Part shown: positions 25,301 to 33,707 of the stretch, one piece after another | Numbering within the stretch: the stretch's first letter is position 1 | How the letters are laid out: each line of letters starts with the position of its first letter | Assembly (NCBI GenBank): GCA_966211335.1 | Contig: CBIHNF010000001.1 | Span: 1,178,001 to 1,242,000, forward strand | Direction of reading: 5' to 3' | Origin: JAPWJZ01 sp966211335 | GTDB taxonomy: Bacteria > Pseudomonadota > Alphaproteobacteria > Micavibrionales > UBA2020 | DNA length: 64,000 nucleotides | Made by a program: the position numbers and the translations under genes | Notes under the pieces: model-generated | Databases searched by the model: none | What the model saw: the letters and a program-made list of their open reading frames with translations, nothing else | Told to the model about the DNA's origin: nothing

Positions 25301-28300
25301 CACCGGCGGTGCTGACATCGACCTCATCAAGTCGAGCGTTTCGATCGTCCTTGGCGTCAACAACAGCGCCGTTGAGAACGTGACCCTCACCGGCTCCGCG
25401 AATATCGACGCGACCGGTGACTCCGGCGCCAACCACCTGACCGGCAACTCGGGCAACAACACGCTCGACGGCGGTCTGGGCAGCGACGTCCTCATCGGCG
25501 GCGCGGGCAACGACACCTTCATCATGCGCGATGTCGACCAGTCGGCCAGCGAAAACCTGAACGAGGGCACCGATACCGTCATCACCTATACGGCGGCATT
25601 CAACACCCTTGGCGCCAACATCGAAAACCTTGTCCTGATGGGCACGCTTTATGATGGCTACGGCAACGAGCTGAACAACACGATCACCGGCAACGCGTCC
25701 GACAACTATCTCGACGGCATGGGCGGCACGGACAGCCTTATCGGCGGCACGGGCAATGACTTCTACGTCGTCGATACCTCGTCCGATGTGGTCGTTGAAA
25801 ACGCGGCCGAAGGCACCGATACCGTCATCGCGAATGCGACCAGCTACTCGCTGGGCGCCAACGTTGAAAACCTCAGCCTCACCGGCGGCACCGGCAACGA
25901 TTCCTACGTCGCTTCCGGCAATGGTCTCGATAACGTCATCACGGTCGTGGGCAATGCGGGTAACTACAGCATTATCGGCGGCGCCGGTAACGACACCCTG
26001 TACAACAACACGACGGGCTCCTCTGTCGACCTGCAGGGCGGCACGGGTAACGACACGATGGATGCCAGCGCCGAAGGCACGGCGGCCAGGACCAACTTCT
26101 TCGTTGACTCGACAAGCGATGTGACGACCGGCGGTGCGGGTCTTGACACCACCTTCTCCACCGTCACCTTCACGGCCGGCACCAACATTGAAAACCTGAC
26201 CCTCACCGGTTCTTCCAACATCGACGGCACCGGCAACGCGCTTGCCAACGTCATCACCGGCAACTCAGGCAATAACACGCTCGATGGTCTCGCTGGCGCA
26301 GACACCATGATCGGCGGCGGCGGCACTGACGTTTACTTCGTCGACAACGCCGGCGACACCGTCATCGGCGGCTCGGGCCTCGATACTGTCCACACCACCG
26401 TTTCCTACACGCTGACGGACGCCAGCCTTGAAAACCTCGTGCTTGACGGTTCGGGCAACATCAACGGCACCGGTAACAGCATCGTCAACACCCTCACCGG
26501 CAACTCGGGCAACAACACGCTCGACGGTATGGGCGGCGCGGACACCATGATCGGCAACGGCGGCACCGACTTCTACGTCGTTGACAGCACCGGCGACAAC
26601 GTCATCGGCGGCGCCGGCACCGATACCGTGCTCTCCAGCATCACCCTCAGCCTCGGTAGCGGCAACTTCCTCAACGTCGAGAACCTGACGCTGACGGGCA
26701 CGGCCAACATCAGCGGCACGGGCGATGGCGGCGACAACGTCATCACCGGCAACGTCGGCAATAACATCCTTGACGGTGGCGCGGGCACCGATACGCTCAT
26801 CGGCGGCCTTGGCAACGATACCTACATCAACAACGGCACGACGACGATCATCGAGAACGCGGGCGAGGGCTACGACACCGTCAACTCCGCGACCACCTAT
26901 ACCCTCACCGCGAACGTCGAAGATCTGACGCTTACGGGCTCGTCCAACGTCGACGGCACAGGTAACGGCGATGTCAACGTCATCACCGGCAACTCGGGCA
27001 ACAACACGCTGGATGGCGCGGCTGGCGCGGATACGCTTTCCGGCGGCACGGGCAACGACACCTACCTCGTCGACAACACCGGCGATGTCGTGACCGAAGG
27101 CTCCGGCGCGGGCACCGACACCGTTATCTCCTCCGCCAGCTTCACCCTCGGCAATAACGTTGAAAACCTCACCATCACCAGCGTCAGCTTCGGCGCGACA
27201 TTGGTGGGTACCGGTAACGGGCTTGATAACACGCTCAACACCACTGCCGGTTTTGCAAACGTCACCCTTATCGGCGGGTCGGGCAACGATACGCTGACCG
27301 ACAATTCCGTCCTCTCAAACGTCACGCTTGACGGCGGCGTCGGCAACGACACGATGGACGGCAGCGGCAACATAGCCGGCAGCACCACTTATGTCGTCGA
27401 CGCCGTCGGCGACACGGTGATCGGCAACGCATCGAACACCGACACGGTCATCTCGTCGATCAGCTATACCCTCGGCGCGAACCTTGAAAACCTGACGCTC
27501 ACCGGCTCTGCTAACCTCACCGGCACCGGTAACGGCCTCGACAACATCATCATCGGCAACAACGGTAACAACTCCCTCGACGGTCTCGTCGGCGCGGACA
27601 CGATGTCGGGCGGCCTCGGCAACGATACCTACTTCGTCGACAACAGCGGCGACGTCGTGACCGAGCTTGCAGGCCAGGGTACCGATACCGTCATCACCAG
27701 CCTTACCAGCTACGCGCTGACGTCAGATGTTGAAAACCTCACCATCACCGCAAATACGGACTCCGTGGCTGTGGGTAACGCGGGCTCCAACGTCCTCACC
27801 ACCGGCAATGGCAACGACATCCTCGATGGCCAGGCGGGTGCAGACGCGATGAGCGGCGGCCTCGGCAACGACACCTACTATGTCGACAACGCCGGTGACA
27901 GCGTCTTTGAAGGCATTTCTGCCGGTACCGACGTCGTCATCGCTTCCGTCAGCTACGCGCTGTCGGCGAACGTTGAAAACCTCATCCTCGCCTCCGGCGC
28001 GGGCAACATCAACGGCACCGGCAATGCCGACGTCAACAACATCACCGGCAACGAGGGCAACAACACCCTCGACGGCGGTCTTGGCGGCGACACGATGGCC
28101 GGCGGCACGGGCAACGACACCTACATCGTCGACAGCCCCTCGGACGTCATCACCGAAAACGCTGGCGAGGGCACCGACACAGTTGTGGCGGCCTTCTCCT
28201 ACGCTCTCGCGACCGACTTCGAGAACCTGACCCTCAGCGGCACGTCGGACATCAACGCGACCGGTAACGCGGTCGTCAACATCCTCACCGGCAACTCAGG

Positions 28301-30005
28301 CAACAACACGCTCGATGGCGGCCTTGGTGCGGATACGATGATCGGCGGCGCCGGCAACGACACCTACCTCGTCGACAACGCGGGCGATGTCGTGACCGAA
28401 AACGCGGGCGGCGGCACCGATACTGTGTTTGCAGCGGACAACTATATCCTTGGCGCCAATGTCGAGAACCTCGTGCTCACGGGCACTGGCGATATTTTCG
28501 GCGCGGGTAACGCGTCCGTCAACGTCATCACCGGCAACTCGGGCAATAACCTGCTCGATGGCCAGGGCGGCGCAGATACCATGATCGGCGGCACCGGCAA
28601 CGACACGTACTTCGTCGACAATGCCGGCGACAACGTTGTCGAAAACTTTGGTGAAGGTACCGATGAGGTCGATTCCTCCATCACCTACACCCTCGGCGCC
28701 AACGTCGAAAACCTGTTCCTCACCGGCACCGCTGCCATCAACGGCACCGGCAACGGCGATGACAACACGCTTGCCGGCAACAGCGGTAAAAACGTGCTGA
28801 CCGGCCTTGGCGGCAACGATACGCTGGATGGCGGTATCGGCGCGGATACCATGGTCGGCGGTCTTGGCGATGACACCTACTACGTCGACAACACCGGCGA
28901 CAAAGTTACCGAAGTCGCGGGTCTCGGCTCCGGCACAGACACCATCTATGCCAATGCCACCTACACGCTGCTCGCCAACGTCGAAAACCTCCACCTCCTC
29001 GGCACCGGCAACTTCAATGCCACCGGCAACGGCGATGCCAACCTGCTGTACGGCAACTCCGGCAACAACACTCTTGACGGTAAAGTCGGCGCGGACAGCA
29101 TGTACGGCGGCCTCGGCAACGACGTCTATGTGGTCGATAACGCCTTTGACGGCGTCTTCGAAAACCCGGGCGAGGGCACCGATACGGTTCTTTCCTCCGT
29201 CACCTACACCATCGGTGCGGATGTCGAGAACCTGACGCTGACCGGCTCCGCAGCCATCAACGGCTTCGGTAACGCGCTCGACAACACCCTCACCGGCAAC
29301 GCGGGCGCTAACTCCCTCGATGGCGGCACGGGTGCGGATCACATGAACGGCGGCGCCGGCAACGACACCTACTACGTCGACAACGCAGGCGATGTCATCA
29401 CCGACACCACCGGCACCGACACCGTGCATTCGACCATCTCCTACACGCTGGGTTCGACGCTCGATAACCTGACGCTGGACGGCATCGGCAATATTGATGG
29501 CTTCGGCAACGCGCTGAAGAACATCATGTTCGGCAACTCTGGCGACAACACGCTGGATGGCGCGGCTGGCAACGACACCATCGACGGCGGCGTCGGCAAC
29601 GACCACCTGATCGGCGGTCTCGGCAATGACGTCATCCTCGGCGGCCTCGACAATGACATCCTCGAGGGTGGGCTTGGCGCGGATACGCTGACCGGCGGCA
29701 CGGGTAGCGATACCTTCGTCTTCCACGCAAACGAAGCGCTGGCAGCTGCCAACGCCGACAAGATCACCGACTTCCAGGTCGGTCCTGGCGGCGACGTGCT
29801 GAACGTGGCGGATGTACTGGCAGGCCACGGCTACGCCGGCGGCTCGCTCGCTGATTACATCCACATCTCCGCAACCGGTGTCGTCTCGATTGACGCCAAC
29901 GGTACGGTCGGCGGTGCGCACTTCATCAACATCGCCACCTCCTCGGCGCTCATCGGCCACACGGCAGATGACCTGCTGGCGACCGGCAACATCGTCGCGA
30001 TGTAA
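22332..30005 (+). CDS. Giant RTX calcium-binding repeat protein (RTX2), 2557 aa
   Basis: A probable type I secreted surface or matrix protein. I count about 28 composite units of 75-95 residues, each with a YxVDNAxDxVTE segment, GEGTDTVxSSVSYTLG, ANVENLTLTG, NINATGNxxDNxLTGNSG and NNTLDGxxGADTMxGGxGND (the RTX calcium turns). No signal peptide is visible at MASINGTPAVDTLTG. The last 130 residues change to dense nonapeptides (IDGGVGNDHLIGGLGNDVI), then GGTGSDTFVFHANEAL, ITDFQVGPGGDVLNVADVL and a hydrophobic-ended tail, the layout of type I secretion C-terminal target domains. I saw no cysteine. It is followed by a strong terminator, so it is probably monocistronic. ABC transporter, membrane-fusion and TolC genes are absent from the window. 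Function (adhesin, biofilm, S-layer) is unassigned. Confidence 0.9.
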   Translation: MASINGTPAVDTLTGTTGNDIINGLASADTMSGGLGNDTYIVDNTSDTIIENFGEGTDLVRSSVSYTLSNNVENILLTGALAINATGNALNNTLTGNGAANVLDGGLGADTMNGGAGNDTYYVDNASDFIVDASGTADTVFSSVSYTAHTGIERVTLTGGSNIDATGNTAVNILTGNSGDNTLNGLAGADTMVGGLGNDTYIIDNAGDKVTENGGEGNDTIVSSVSYNLANALNVENVVLTGTGNFTLTGDNGDNVLTGNSGNNTLTGLGGNDTLDGGLGNDKMLGGTGNDTYIVDQSGDTVTEAPGEGTDSVFSSVSFTLGANIENLTLVGGSNINATGNADVNILTGNTGNNTLDGQAGADTMIGGQGDDSYIVDNASDTVTENFGEGADTVYSSITHVLEANVENLTLTGTANIAAQGNNLDNILTGNSGTNVLDAGIGDDTLDGSAGADVMLGGQGNDTYFVDNAGDTVTEGAAEGTDTVNASVSFILGANVENLNLTGTGNINATGNGDDNILTGNTGNNTLDGGIGADSMAGGAGDDTYLIDNAGDSVSESPGSGNDTVISSLDHVLEANVENLILTGSALIGTGNNDANNIVGTSGNNTLDGQGGADVLTGGDGNDLYIVDTANDVIIETSTGGTDSVQSSVSYTLAANVENLTLTGSANINGFGNASVNTLTGNSGDNTLDGKAGADTMIGGTGNDTYVIDNASDVVTENASEGTDTVIAAQNMDYTLGANFENLQVSAGFIGTVVGTGNGVDNIITGTGGFSARVTLQGLGGDDTLVGSTDQGVMTLDGGTGADTMDGSAADFADVFFVVDNAGDTVIASDNSNYNTVLASVTYVASANVDAITLQGSGNIDATGNNLDNFLTGNSGNNTLDGGAGADTMFGGGGNDTFVVDNVNDVVTAGAGTQDTILASVSVALGVNNAGVENITLTGTGNINATGDGNANILTGNAGNNTLDGQGGADTMIGNGGTDTFIVDNSGDIVTGGADIDLIKSSVSIVLGVNNSAVENVTLTGSANIDATGDSGANHLTGNSGNNTLDGGLGSDVLIGGAGNDTFIMRDVDQSASENLNEGTDTVITYTAAFNTLGANIENLVLMGTLYDGYGNELNNTITGNASDNYLDGMGGTDSLIGGTGNDFYVVDTSSDVVVENAAEGTDTVIANATSYSLGANVENLSLTGGTGNDSYVASGNGLDNVITVVGNAGNYSIIGGAGNDTLYNNTTGSSVDLQGGTGNDTMDASAEGTAARTNFFVDSTSDVTTGGAGLDTTFSTVTFTAGTNIENLTLTGSSNIDGTGNALANVITGNSGNNTLDGLAGADTMIGGGGTDVYFVDNAGDTVIGGSGLDTVHTTVSYTLTDASLENLVLDGSGNINGTGNSIVNTLTGNSGNNTLDGMGGADTMIGNGGTDFYVVDSTGDNVIGGAGTDTVLSSITLSLGSGNFLNVENLTLTGTANISGTGDGGDNVITGNVGNNILDGGAGTDTLIGGLGNDTYINNGTTTIIENAGEGYDTVNSATTYTLTANVEDLTLTGSSNVDGTGNGDVNVITGNSGNNTLDGAAGADTLSGGTGNDTYLVDNTGDVVTEGSGAGTDTVISSASFTLGNNVENLTITSVSFGATLVGTGNGLDNTLNTTAGFANVTLIGGSGNDTLTDNSVLSNVTLDGGVGNDTMDGSGNIAGSTTYVVDAVGDTVIGNASNTDTVISSISYTLGANLENLTLTGSANLTGTGNGLDNIIIGNNGNNSLDGLVGADTMSGGLGNDTYFVDNSGDVVTELAGQGTDTVITSLTSYALTSDVENLTITANTDSVAVGNAGSNVLTTGNGNDILDGQAGADAMSGGLGNDTYYVDNAGDSVFEGISAGTDVVIASVSYALSANVENLILASGAGNINGTGNADVNNITGNEGNNTLDGGLGGDTMAGGTGNDTYIVDSPSDVITENAGEGTDTVVAAFSYALATDFENLTLSGTSDINATGNAVVNILTGNSGNNTLDGGLGADTMIGGAGNDTYLVDNAGDVVTENAGGGTDTVFAADNYILGANVENLVLTGTGDIFGAGNASVNVITGNSGNNLLDGQGGADTMIGGTGNDTYFVDNAGDNVVENFGEGTDEVDSSITYTLGANVENLFLTGTAAINGTGNGDDNTLAGNSGKNVLTGLGGNDTLDGGIGADTMVGGLGDDTYYVDNTGDKVTEVAGLGSGTDTIYANATYTLLANVENLHLLGTGNFNATGNGDANLLYGNSGNNTLDGKVGADSMYGGLGNDVYVVDNAFDGVFENPGEGTDTVLSSVTYTIGADVENLTLTGSAAINGFGNALDNTLTGNAGANSLDGGTGADHMNGGAGNDTYYVDNAGDVITDTTGTDTVHSTISYTLGSTLDNLTLDGIGNIDGFGNALKNIMFGNSGDNTLDGAAGNDTIDGGVGNDHLIGGLGNDVILGGLDNDILEGGLGADTLTGGTGSDTFVFHANEALAAANADKITDFQVGPGGDVLNVADVLAGHGYAGGSLADYIHISATGVVSIDANGTVGGAHFINIATSSALIGHTADDLLATGNIVAM
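22420..29640 (+). repeat. About 28 homogenised composite RTX units of RTX2
   Basis: Neighbouring units share long identical codon runs such as those encoding NNTLDG, GTGNDTY and ENLTLTG. That points to repeated duplication or gene conversion, in contrast to the diverged units of RTX1. Units vary by inserted or shortened linkers rather than by frame-breaking changes; every unit boundary I checked stays in frame. Confidence 0.85.
24591..27203 (+). repeat. Higher-order tandem duplication of five RTX units (about 1.3 kb each)
   Basis: An atypical expanded unit recurs at 24591 (VGTGNGVDNIITG), 25908 (VASGNGLDNVI) and 27204 (VGTGNGLDNTL), spaced 1317 and 1296 bp, both multiples of three. After the first two it is followed by the same series: two units with shortened linkers (ADTMIGNGGTD joins them in both), one irregular unit lacking the YxVDN strand (FIMRDVDQSA and YINNGTTTII), and one ordinary unit. 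Copy 1 is about 24591-25907 and copy 2 about 25908-27203; the third occurrence keeps only the expanded unit. Confidence 0.75.
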
Positions 30006-30026
30006 GCTGGACGGGCATAAAAAGAC

Positions 30027-30056
30027 AAAAGGCGGGGCCAACACCCCGCCTTTTTC
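30027..30056 (+). terminator. Rho-independent terminator of RTX2
   Basis: An 11-bp stem (AAAAGGCGGGG paired with CCCCGCCTTTT) with a CCAACA loop, followed by T-rich sequence, 21 bp after the RTX2 stop codon. Confidence 0.9.
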
Positions 30057-30128
30057 TTTGGCTTTGGGAACTTCCTGCCGCCTCAATCCTTGGAAAGCGG
30101 GAATTCAAAAAAAGCAGGAGCCAGCGCC

Positions 30129-31004
30129 ATGAGCCATACATTGAAAGACAAAGTCGCCATCATCACCGGCGGGGGCACCGGCATCGGCGAAGCGATCTGC
30201 CATAAATTCGCGAGGCTCGGCGCGAAGCTCGTCGTCGCAGGCCTGCCGACAGACCCCGTCGATGATGTCGTCATGAAGCTGACCTCCCTCGGCGCGGAAG
30301 CTGTTGCCTATAAAGGCGATATCTCGATCACTGCCAATGCGGAAGACTGCGTGCGCACGGCGGTTGCGACCTTCAAGAAAGTCGACGTGCTGGTGAACAA
30401 TGCCGGTGTCTTCCTCGCCGTTGCGCCGGTGGAAAAATACCCGGTCGAAACTTTCATGGACACAATGCGCGGCAATTGCGCCACCGCCTTCCTCATGACG
30501 CATTTCGCCATGCCTTACCTGCAGGCCTCGAAGGGCGTCGTGCTGTTCACGGGCTCGGAATCGGGCATCATGGGGCTTGGCCACAACGCTGTCTATGGCG
30601 GCACTAAAGCTTGGCTGCATGGCTTTATGAAGGGCATCGCGGTCGAACAGGCGATGCATGGCGTGCGCGCCAATTGCGTCTGCCCCGGCCCCATCGACAC
30701 CGCCTGGACGCATAAGGAAACCGGTCCCATGAGCGGGGAGATGGAAAAATCCCTCGTCTCCGGCACCGTCCTCGGCCGTCGCGGCACGCCGGAGGAAGTT
30801 GCCAATATCTTCGCCTTCCTCGCGTCCGATGAAGCAAGCTATGTCACCGGCGCGCTGTGGTCGGTTGATGGCGGCACGACGATCGCCAAAGGCCCCGTCG
30901 GCGACCAGGTGCCGCGCGAGCTGCGCGACGAGCCGGCGGGCGAGCTGGTGCTCGACCATTCCAAGGACGGCCTCAAGAACAAGGCGCCGATTAATTTGAT
31001 GTAA
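30129..31004 (+). CDS. SDR-family NAD(P)-dependent oxidoreductase
   Basis: A 291-aa classical short-chain dehydrogenase/reductase. The cofactor motif is IITGGGTGIGEAI, the NNAG motif is present (VLVNNAGVF), and the catalytic Tyr-xxx-Lys is in VYGGTKAWLHGF, preceded by TGSESG, where the catalytic Ser lies. The C-terminus has the PGPIDT block and an extension of about 30 residues after the usual GG-T end. An in-frame start at 30090 exists, but ATG 30129 has GCAGGAGC at proper spacing. The substrate is unknown. It follows the RTX2 terminator, so it has its own promoter, which I could not place. Confidence 0.9.
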   Translation: MSHTLKDKVAIITGGGTGIGEAICHKFARLGAKLVVAGLPTDPVDDVVMKLTSLGAEAVAYKGDISITANAEDCVRTAVATFKKVDVLVNNAGVFLAVAPVEKYPVETFMDTMRGNCATAFLMTHFAMPYLQASKGVVLFTGSESGIMGLGHNAVYGGTKAWLHGFMKGIAVEQAMHGVRANCVCPGPIDTAWTHKETGPMSGEMEKSLVSGTVLGRRGTPEEVANIFAFLASDEASYVTGALWSVDGGTTIAKGPVGDQVPRELRDEPAGELVLDHSKDGLKNKAPINLM

Positions 31005-31022
31005 GGCTATCTGGCGTTTTGC

Positions 31023-31028
31023 TATGCT
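31023..31028 (+). promoter_or_regulatory. Possible -10 box giving a leaderless yaiI transcript
   Basis: TATGCT ends 6 bp before the ATG at 31035, the same spacing as in recQ, and there is no Shine-Dalgarno sequence. The -35 region is poor (TGTAAG at 17-bp spacing), so this is a weak call. Confidence 0.3.
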
Positions 31029-31034
31029 GACGCC

Positions 31035-31484
31035 ATGAAAATCTGGGTCGATGCCGATGCCTGCCCCAAGGTCATCAAGGAAATCATTTACCGCGTGACG
31101 GAGCGCACGGGGATCGATACCGTGCTGGTCGCCAACCAGTGGTTCCGTTTCCCGCAGATGCCCTCTTTAGGCTTTATTCAGGTGGAGCAGGGGCCTGATA
31201 TTGCCGATGATAAAATCGCCCAGATGTGCGAAGCGGGCGATGTCGTGGTGACGGCGGATATCCCGCTCGCCGCCCGCGTCGTGGAGAAAAAAGCCCATGC
31301 GGTTGATCCGCGCGGCCGGTTGCATACAGCCGAAAACATCCGCCAGACGTTAGGCATGCGCGACTTCATGGATAGTTTGCGCGGCAGCGGCATCCAGACT
31401 GGCGGTCCGCCCACCATCAGTCAGCGCGAACGCACGGATTTCGCCAACTGCCTCGACCAGATCATCGCAAAAGCGAAGCGCTGA
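31035..31484 (+). CDS. yaiI: YaiI/YqxD family protein (DUF188)
   Basis: A 149-aa member of the DUF188 family, which has a PIN/NYN-like nuclease fold. Conserved positions are visible: the N-terminal IWVDADACPKVIKEI, the DIADDKIAQMCEAGDVVVTADIPLA core, and GPPTISQRERTDFANCLD near the end. The biochemical role of the family is not established. The gene starts 30 bp after the SDR gene and converges tail to tail with the MuiA-like gene, with no intergenic bases at 31484/31485. Confidence 0.92.
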   Translation: MKIWVDADACPKVIKEIIYRVTERTGIDTVLVANQWFRFPQMPSLGFIQVEQGPDIADDKIAQMCEAGDVVVTADIPLAARVVEKKAHAVDPRGRLHTAENIRQTLGMRDFMDSLRGSGIQTGGPPTISQRERTDFANCLDQIIAKAKR

Positions 31485-33257
31485 TTACTGCAGGCCCGAT
31501 AGCGTCATGCCCTGCGGATAGCTGACCGTCCAGCCAAGGTTGACGTCCTTCTTTTCCTTGGGTTGCATGGTGAAGCTCCACAGCAAAAGCCCCTTGATAT
31601 TGGCGGCGTCGGCCGTGTAACCCGCCGTCGTTTTGTCCTTCAGAATATCGATGCGGACTTTTTCGTTGCGCGGTACGGGGGTGGATTCCTTGACGACGAT
31701 ATCGACAGGGTCTTTATGCAGGCTCTGGATTTCGGTGACGAAGTTGCGCTCCAGTACCGTGTCCTTGGCGATCACGCCATTTTCGTGGCTTTCGTCCTTC
31801 AAGGTCTTGCGTTTCACGGCGACCTGATCGTCGATGCCGAAATAAAGCCCGTATTCCTCGCCCGGGCGCACGAGCGGGATATTCGACTGGCCCACAAAGG
31901 CGCCGTCGCGGAACAGGCTGACCTTGCCGGGCAGGGCAGGGGATTCGCCCTTCAGCTTGCACTTCGCCACAAGATAGGCATCCGTACTCATCTGCGGCTT
32001 GATGTGGATTTCGCGCTTGCTCTCCGTATCAAAGGTGCCGACCATCAGCTTGGTTTCCGACCCATCCGAGGGCACGATTGCAGGCCCCGCGATTTTATAT
32101 TCGCTGACAAAACCGCCGGTATTGATCTGCGCCGCGACGAATTGCGCCGCCTGCGGAGGGGGCGGCGGGGATTCCGGTGCAGCGCTTTCCATCGCCAGGG
32201 AATCTATCATATTGCTCATCGTTGAAGAGGACTGAACTTCATTTCTGCTCATGGTTTTAAAATTCATCGCTCCCGCGCCGCCGCTCACAGGTGCATAGCT
32301 GCGTGAGTCATACGCATCCACCCACATCGGCTGAATATCCGGCAGGCTTGCACCGCGCTGCGGCTGGGCGGTGGAAAGGGTGAGGTCAACGCCCGTCCAG
32401 TCCTCGCCCGTCGTCTGGCGCACGGTGCCGTATTGCACGAGATCCAGTTTGCCGGCGCCTTCGCTGCTCAGGCGGGCGTCATAGGTCGGCTCCCAGGTTG
32501 CATTCGGCACCTGATAGCTGAGTTCCAGCGTCAGCGTCGTGGCTTTGTCGGATTCGAGTGGCACCATGACGGCGAAGGTTGCACGTTGGCCACCATTGCG
32601 TAGCTGCACCAGTTCACGGTGCGCTTTATCAATATCGGCATTCAAGTTGCGCTGGCGGATATCCTGCTGCGCATGTTCCTTCTGCCCCGCCAGTACACCG
32701 GCGGCAATCGTGTCGGCTGCGCCGGCCCACTCTTCCGGCTTCAGCTTGACTTCGGCGATGTCCTCATTGGCCCGCAGTTGCGCCTGCGCGCCAAGCGATG
32801 TGAGGAAGGCCAGCTTCGCATCCGTCGCTGCGCGTTCGGCATTGATCAGCGTCGCCTGATCCGTCAGCTCCTCAATTTTTTTGTCCAGCTCTTCCGCGCG
32901 CGGGGAGGCGAGGCTGGTTGAGGCAACGGTCTTGCTGGCGACAGCGCCGAACTTCACGGTCGCGCGGGCTGAGCCTTCGGCGCGAAGGGAATCTGACAGC
33001 AGCGTCGGCGGCAGGCTCTTGAAGGCGACGGTATGTGCGCCCGCCGGAATCTCGACGGTCGCGACGCGGGTGATCTTGGCGCGGTTATTGTAGACGGTGA
33101 CGGATTTAATCTCGCTCTCGGCGATAATCATTTTGGCGAAGGCATCTTCCGGCGCTTTCGCTTCCGCCGCGGGCGGCGACAATTCCTGCGCGCGCAACGG
33201 GGCGTGAATGCCGACAACCGTGGAAAGGATAAGACCGCCGAGAATAAGCTTCTTCAT
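31485..33257 (-). CDS. Exported MuiA-like protein (DUF4140/DUF4139)
   Basis: A 590-aa protein with a signal peptide (MKKLILGGLILSTVVGI, cleavage after LRAQ). The N-terminal DUF4140 part contains VYNNRAKITRVATVEIPAGAHTV, followed by a coiled coil (residues about 110-210, AEELDKKIEELTDQ). A DUF4139 beta-rich part then has LELSYQVPNATWEPTYDARL and ends in KEKKDVNLGWTVSYP. The family is called mucoidy inhibitor A because one member affects exopolysaccharide; its molecular role is unknown. ATG 33257 is chosen over 33293 because it begins the signal peptide. Its stop abuts the yaiI stop. Confidence 0.88.
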   Translation of the reverse strand: MKKLILGGLILSTVVGIHAPLRAQELSPPAAEAKAPEDAFAKMIIAESEIKSVTVYNNRAKITRVATVEIPAGAHTVAFKSLPPTLLSDSLRAEGSARATVKFGAVASKTVASTSLASPRAEELDKKIEELTDQATLINAERAATDAKLAFLTSLGAQAQLRANEDIAEVKLKPEEWAGAADTIAAGVLAGQKEHAQQDIRQRNLNADIDKAHRELVQLRNGGQRATFAVMVPLESDKATTLTLELSYQVPNATWEPTYDARLSSEGAGKLDLVQYGTVRQTTGEDWTGVDLTLSTAQPQRGASLPDIQPMWVDAYDSRSYAPVSGGAGAMNFKTMSRNEVQSSSTMSNMIDSLAMESAAPESPPPPPQAAQFVAAQINTGGFVSEYKIAGPAIVPSDGSETKLMVGTFDTESKREIHIKPQMSTDAYLVAKCKLKGESPALPGKVSLFRDGAFVGQSNIPLVRPGEEYGLYFGIDDQVAVKRKTLKDESHENGVIAKDTVLERNFVTEIQSLHKDPVDIVVKESTPVPRNEKVRIDILKDKTTAGYTADAANIKGLLLWSFTMQPKEKKDVNLGWTVSYPQGMTLSGLQ

Positions 33258-33355
33258 AATCTGCCCCGATAAGAAATGTTTCAAAAAAATCACCCTTCAT
33301 TTATAACAAGAGTGTATTGACCTTTAAAGTTATTATCCCCGAAAGGCCCGCCGTT

Positions 33356-33598
33356 ATGGATCGTTTCCTCCGCTATGCCGCCTGCGCCGCCAATGTGCTG
33401 CTGGTTGTTTCCGCCTTTGTGCTGATGATGAAATCCTACAGCAGCCGCGACATGCTGTTTTCCGGCCTTGTCATGGTGCCGGGCATTCTCTCCCTCCTCG
33501 CGCTCGGACAGGGGCCGGATATTGAAGAGCGCAAGCTCCGCCGCCAGGTTGCTAAAGCCCGCCTTGCCCGCGAATTGCGCGATTTGACCGGTGCTTGA
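33356..33598 (+). CDS. Small membrane protein, 80 aa
   Basis: Not recognised. Two predicted transmembrane helices (YAACAANVLLVVSAFVLMM and MLFSGLVMVPGILSLLAL) are joined by a short SYSSRD loop, followed by a charged helix (DIEERKLRRQVAKARLARELRDL) that should be cytoplasmic. GAAAGG is 9 bp before ATG 33356; an in-frame TTG at 33317 is less likely. It is transcribed divergently from the MuiA-like gene. Confidence 0.65.
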   Translation: MDRFLRYAACAANVLLVVSAFVLMMKSYSSRDMLFSGLVMVPGILSLLALGQGPDIEERKLRRQVAKARLARELRDLTGA

Positions 33599-33599
33599 A

Positions 33600-33621
33600 A
33601 ACGCCTGTAAATACAGGCTTT
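33600..33621. terminator. Short hairpin after the 80-aa membrane protein
   Basis: A GCCTGT-AAAT-ACAGGC perfect hairpin (33603-33618), flanked by AAA on the left and TTT on the right, directly after the stop codon. The stem is short and the T run only three bases, so termination would be weak and perhaps bidirectional. Confidence 0.4.
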
Positions 33622-33644
33622 AACGCCGCTATTTCCGGTTTCAA

Positions 33645-33672
33645 TTGACATATGGCGGTGCGGGTTTAAAAT
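33645..33672 (+). promoter_or_regulatory. Sigma70-type promoter of the 170-aa gene
   Basis: Perfect TTGACA (33645-33650), a 16-bp spacer and TAAAAT (33667-33672). Transcription would start near 33679, about 30 bp before the GTG start at 33708. Confidence 0.6.
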
Positions 33673-33707
33673 CGGCGCATCATTCATTGCATAGGTTTTG
33701 AACCGCC

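Noticed and set aside
24591..27203. Assembly artefact as explanation of the super-repeat
   Set aside because: The copies differ at many positions and keep frame, so a simple assembly duplication is unlikely, although long-read confirmation is still the proper test.
12870..29640. CRISPR-like reading of the regular repeats
   Set aside because: The repeats are in-frame coding units of 75-95 residues with diverged copies, not 25-40-bp identical repeats with unique spacers.
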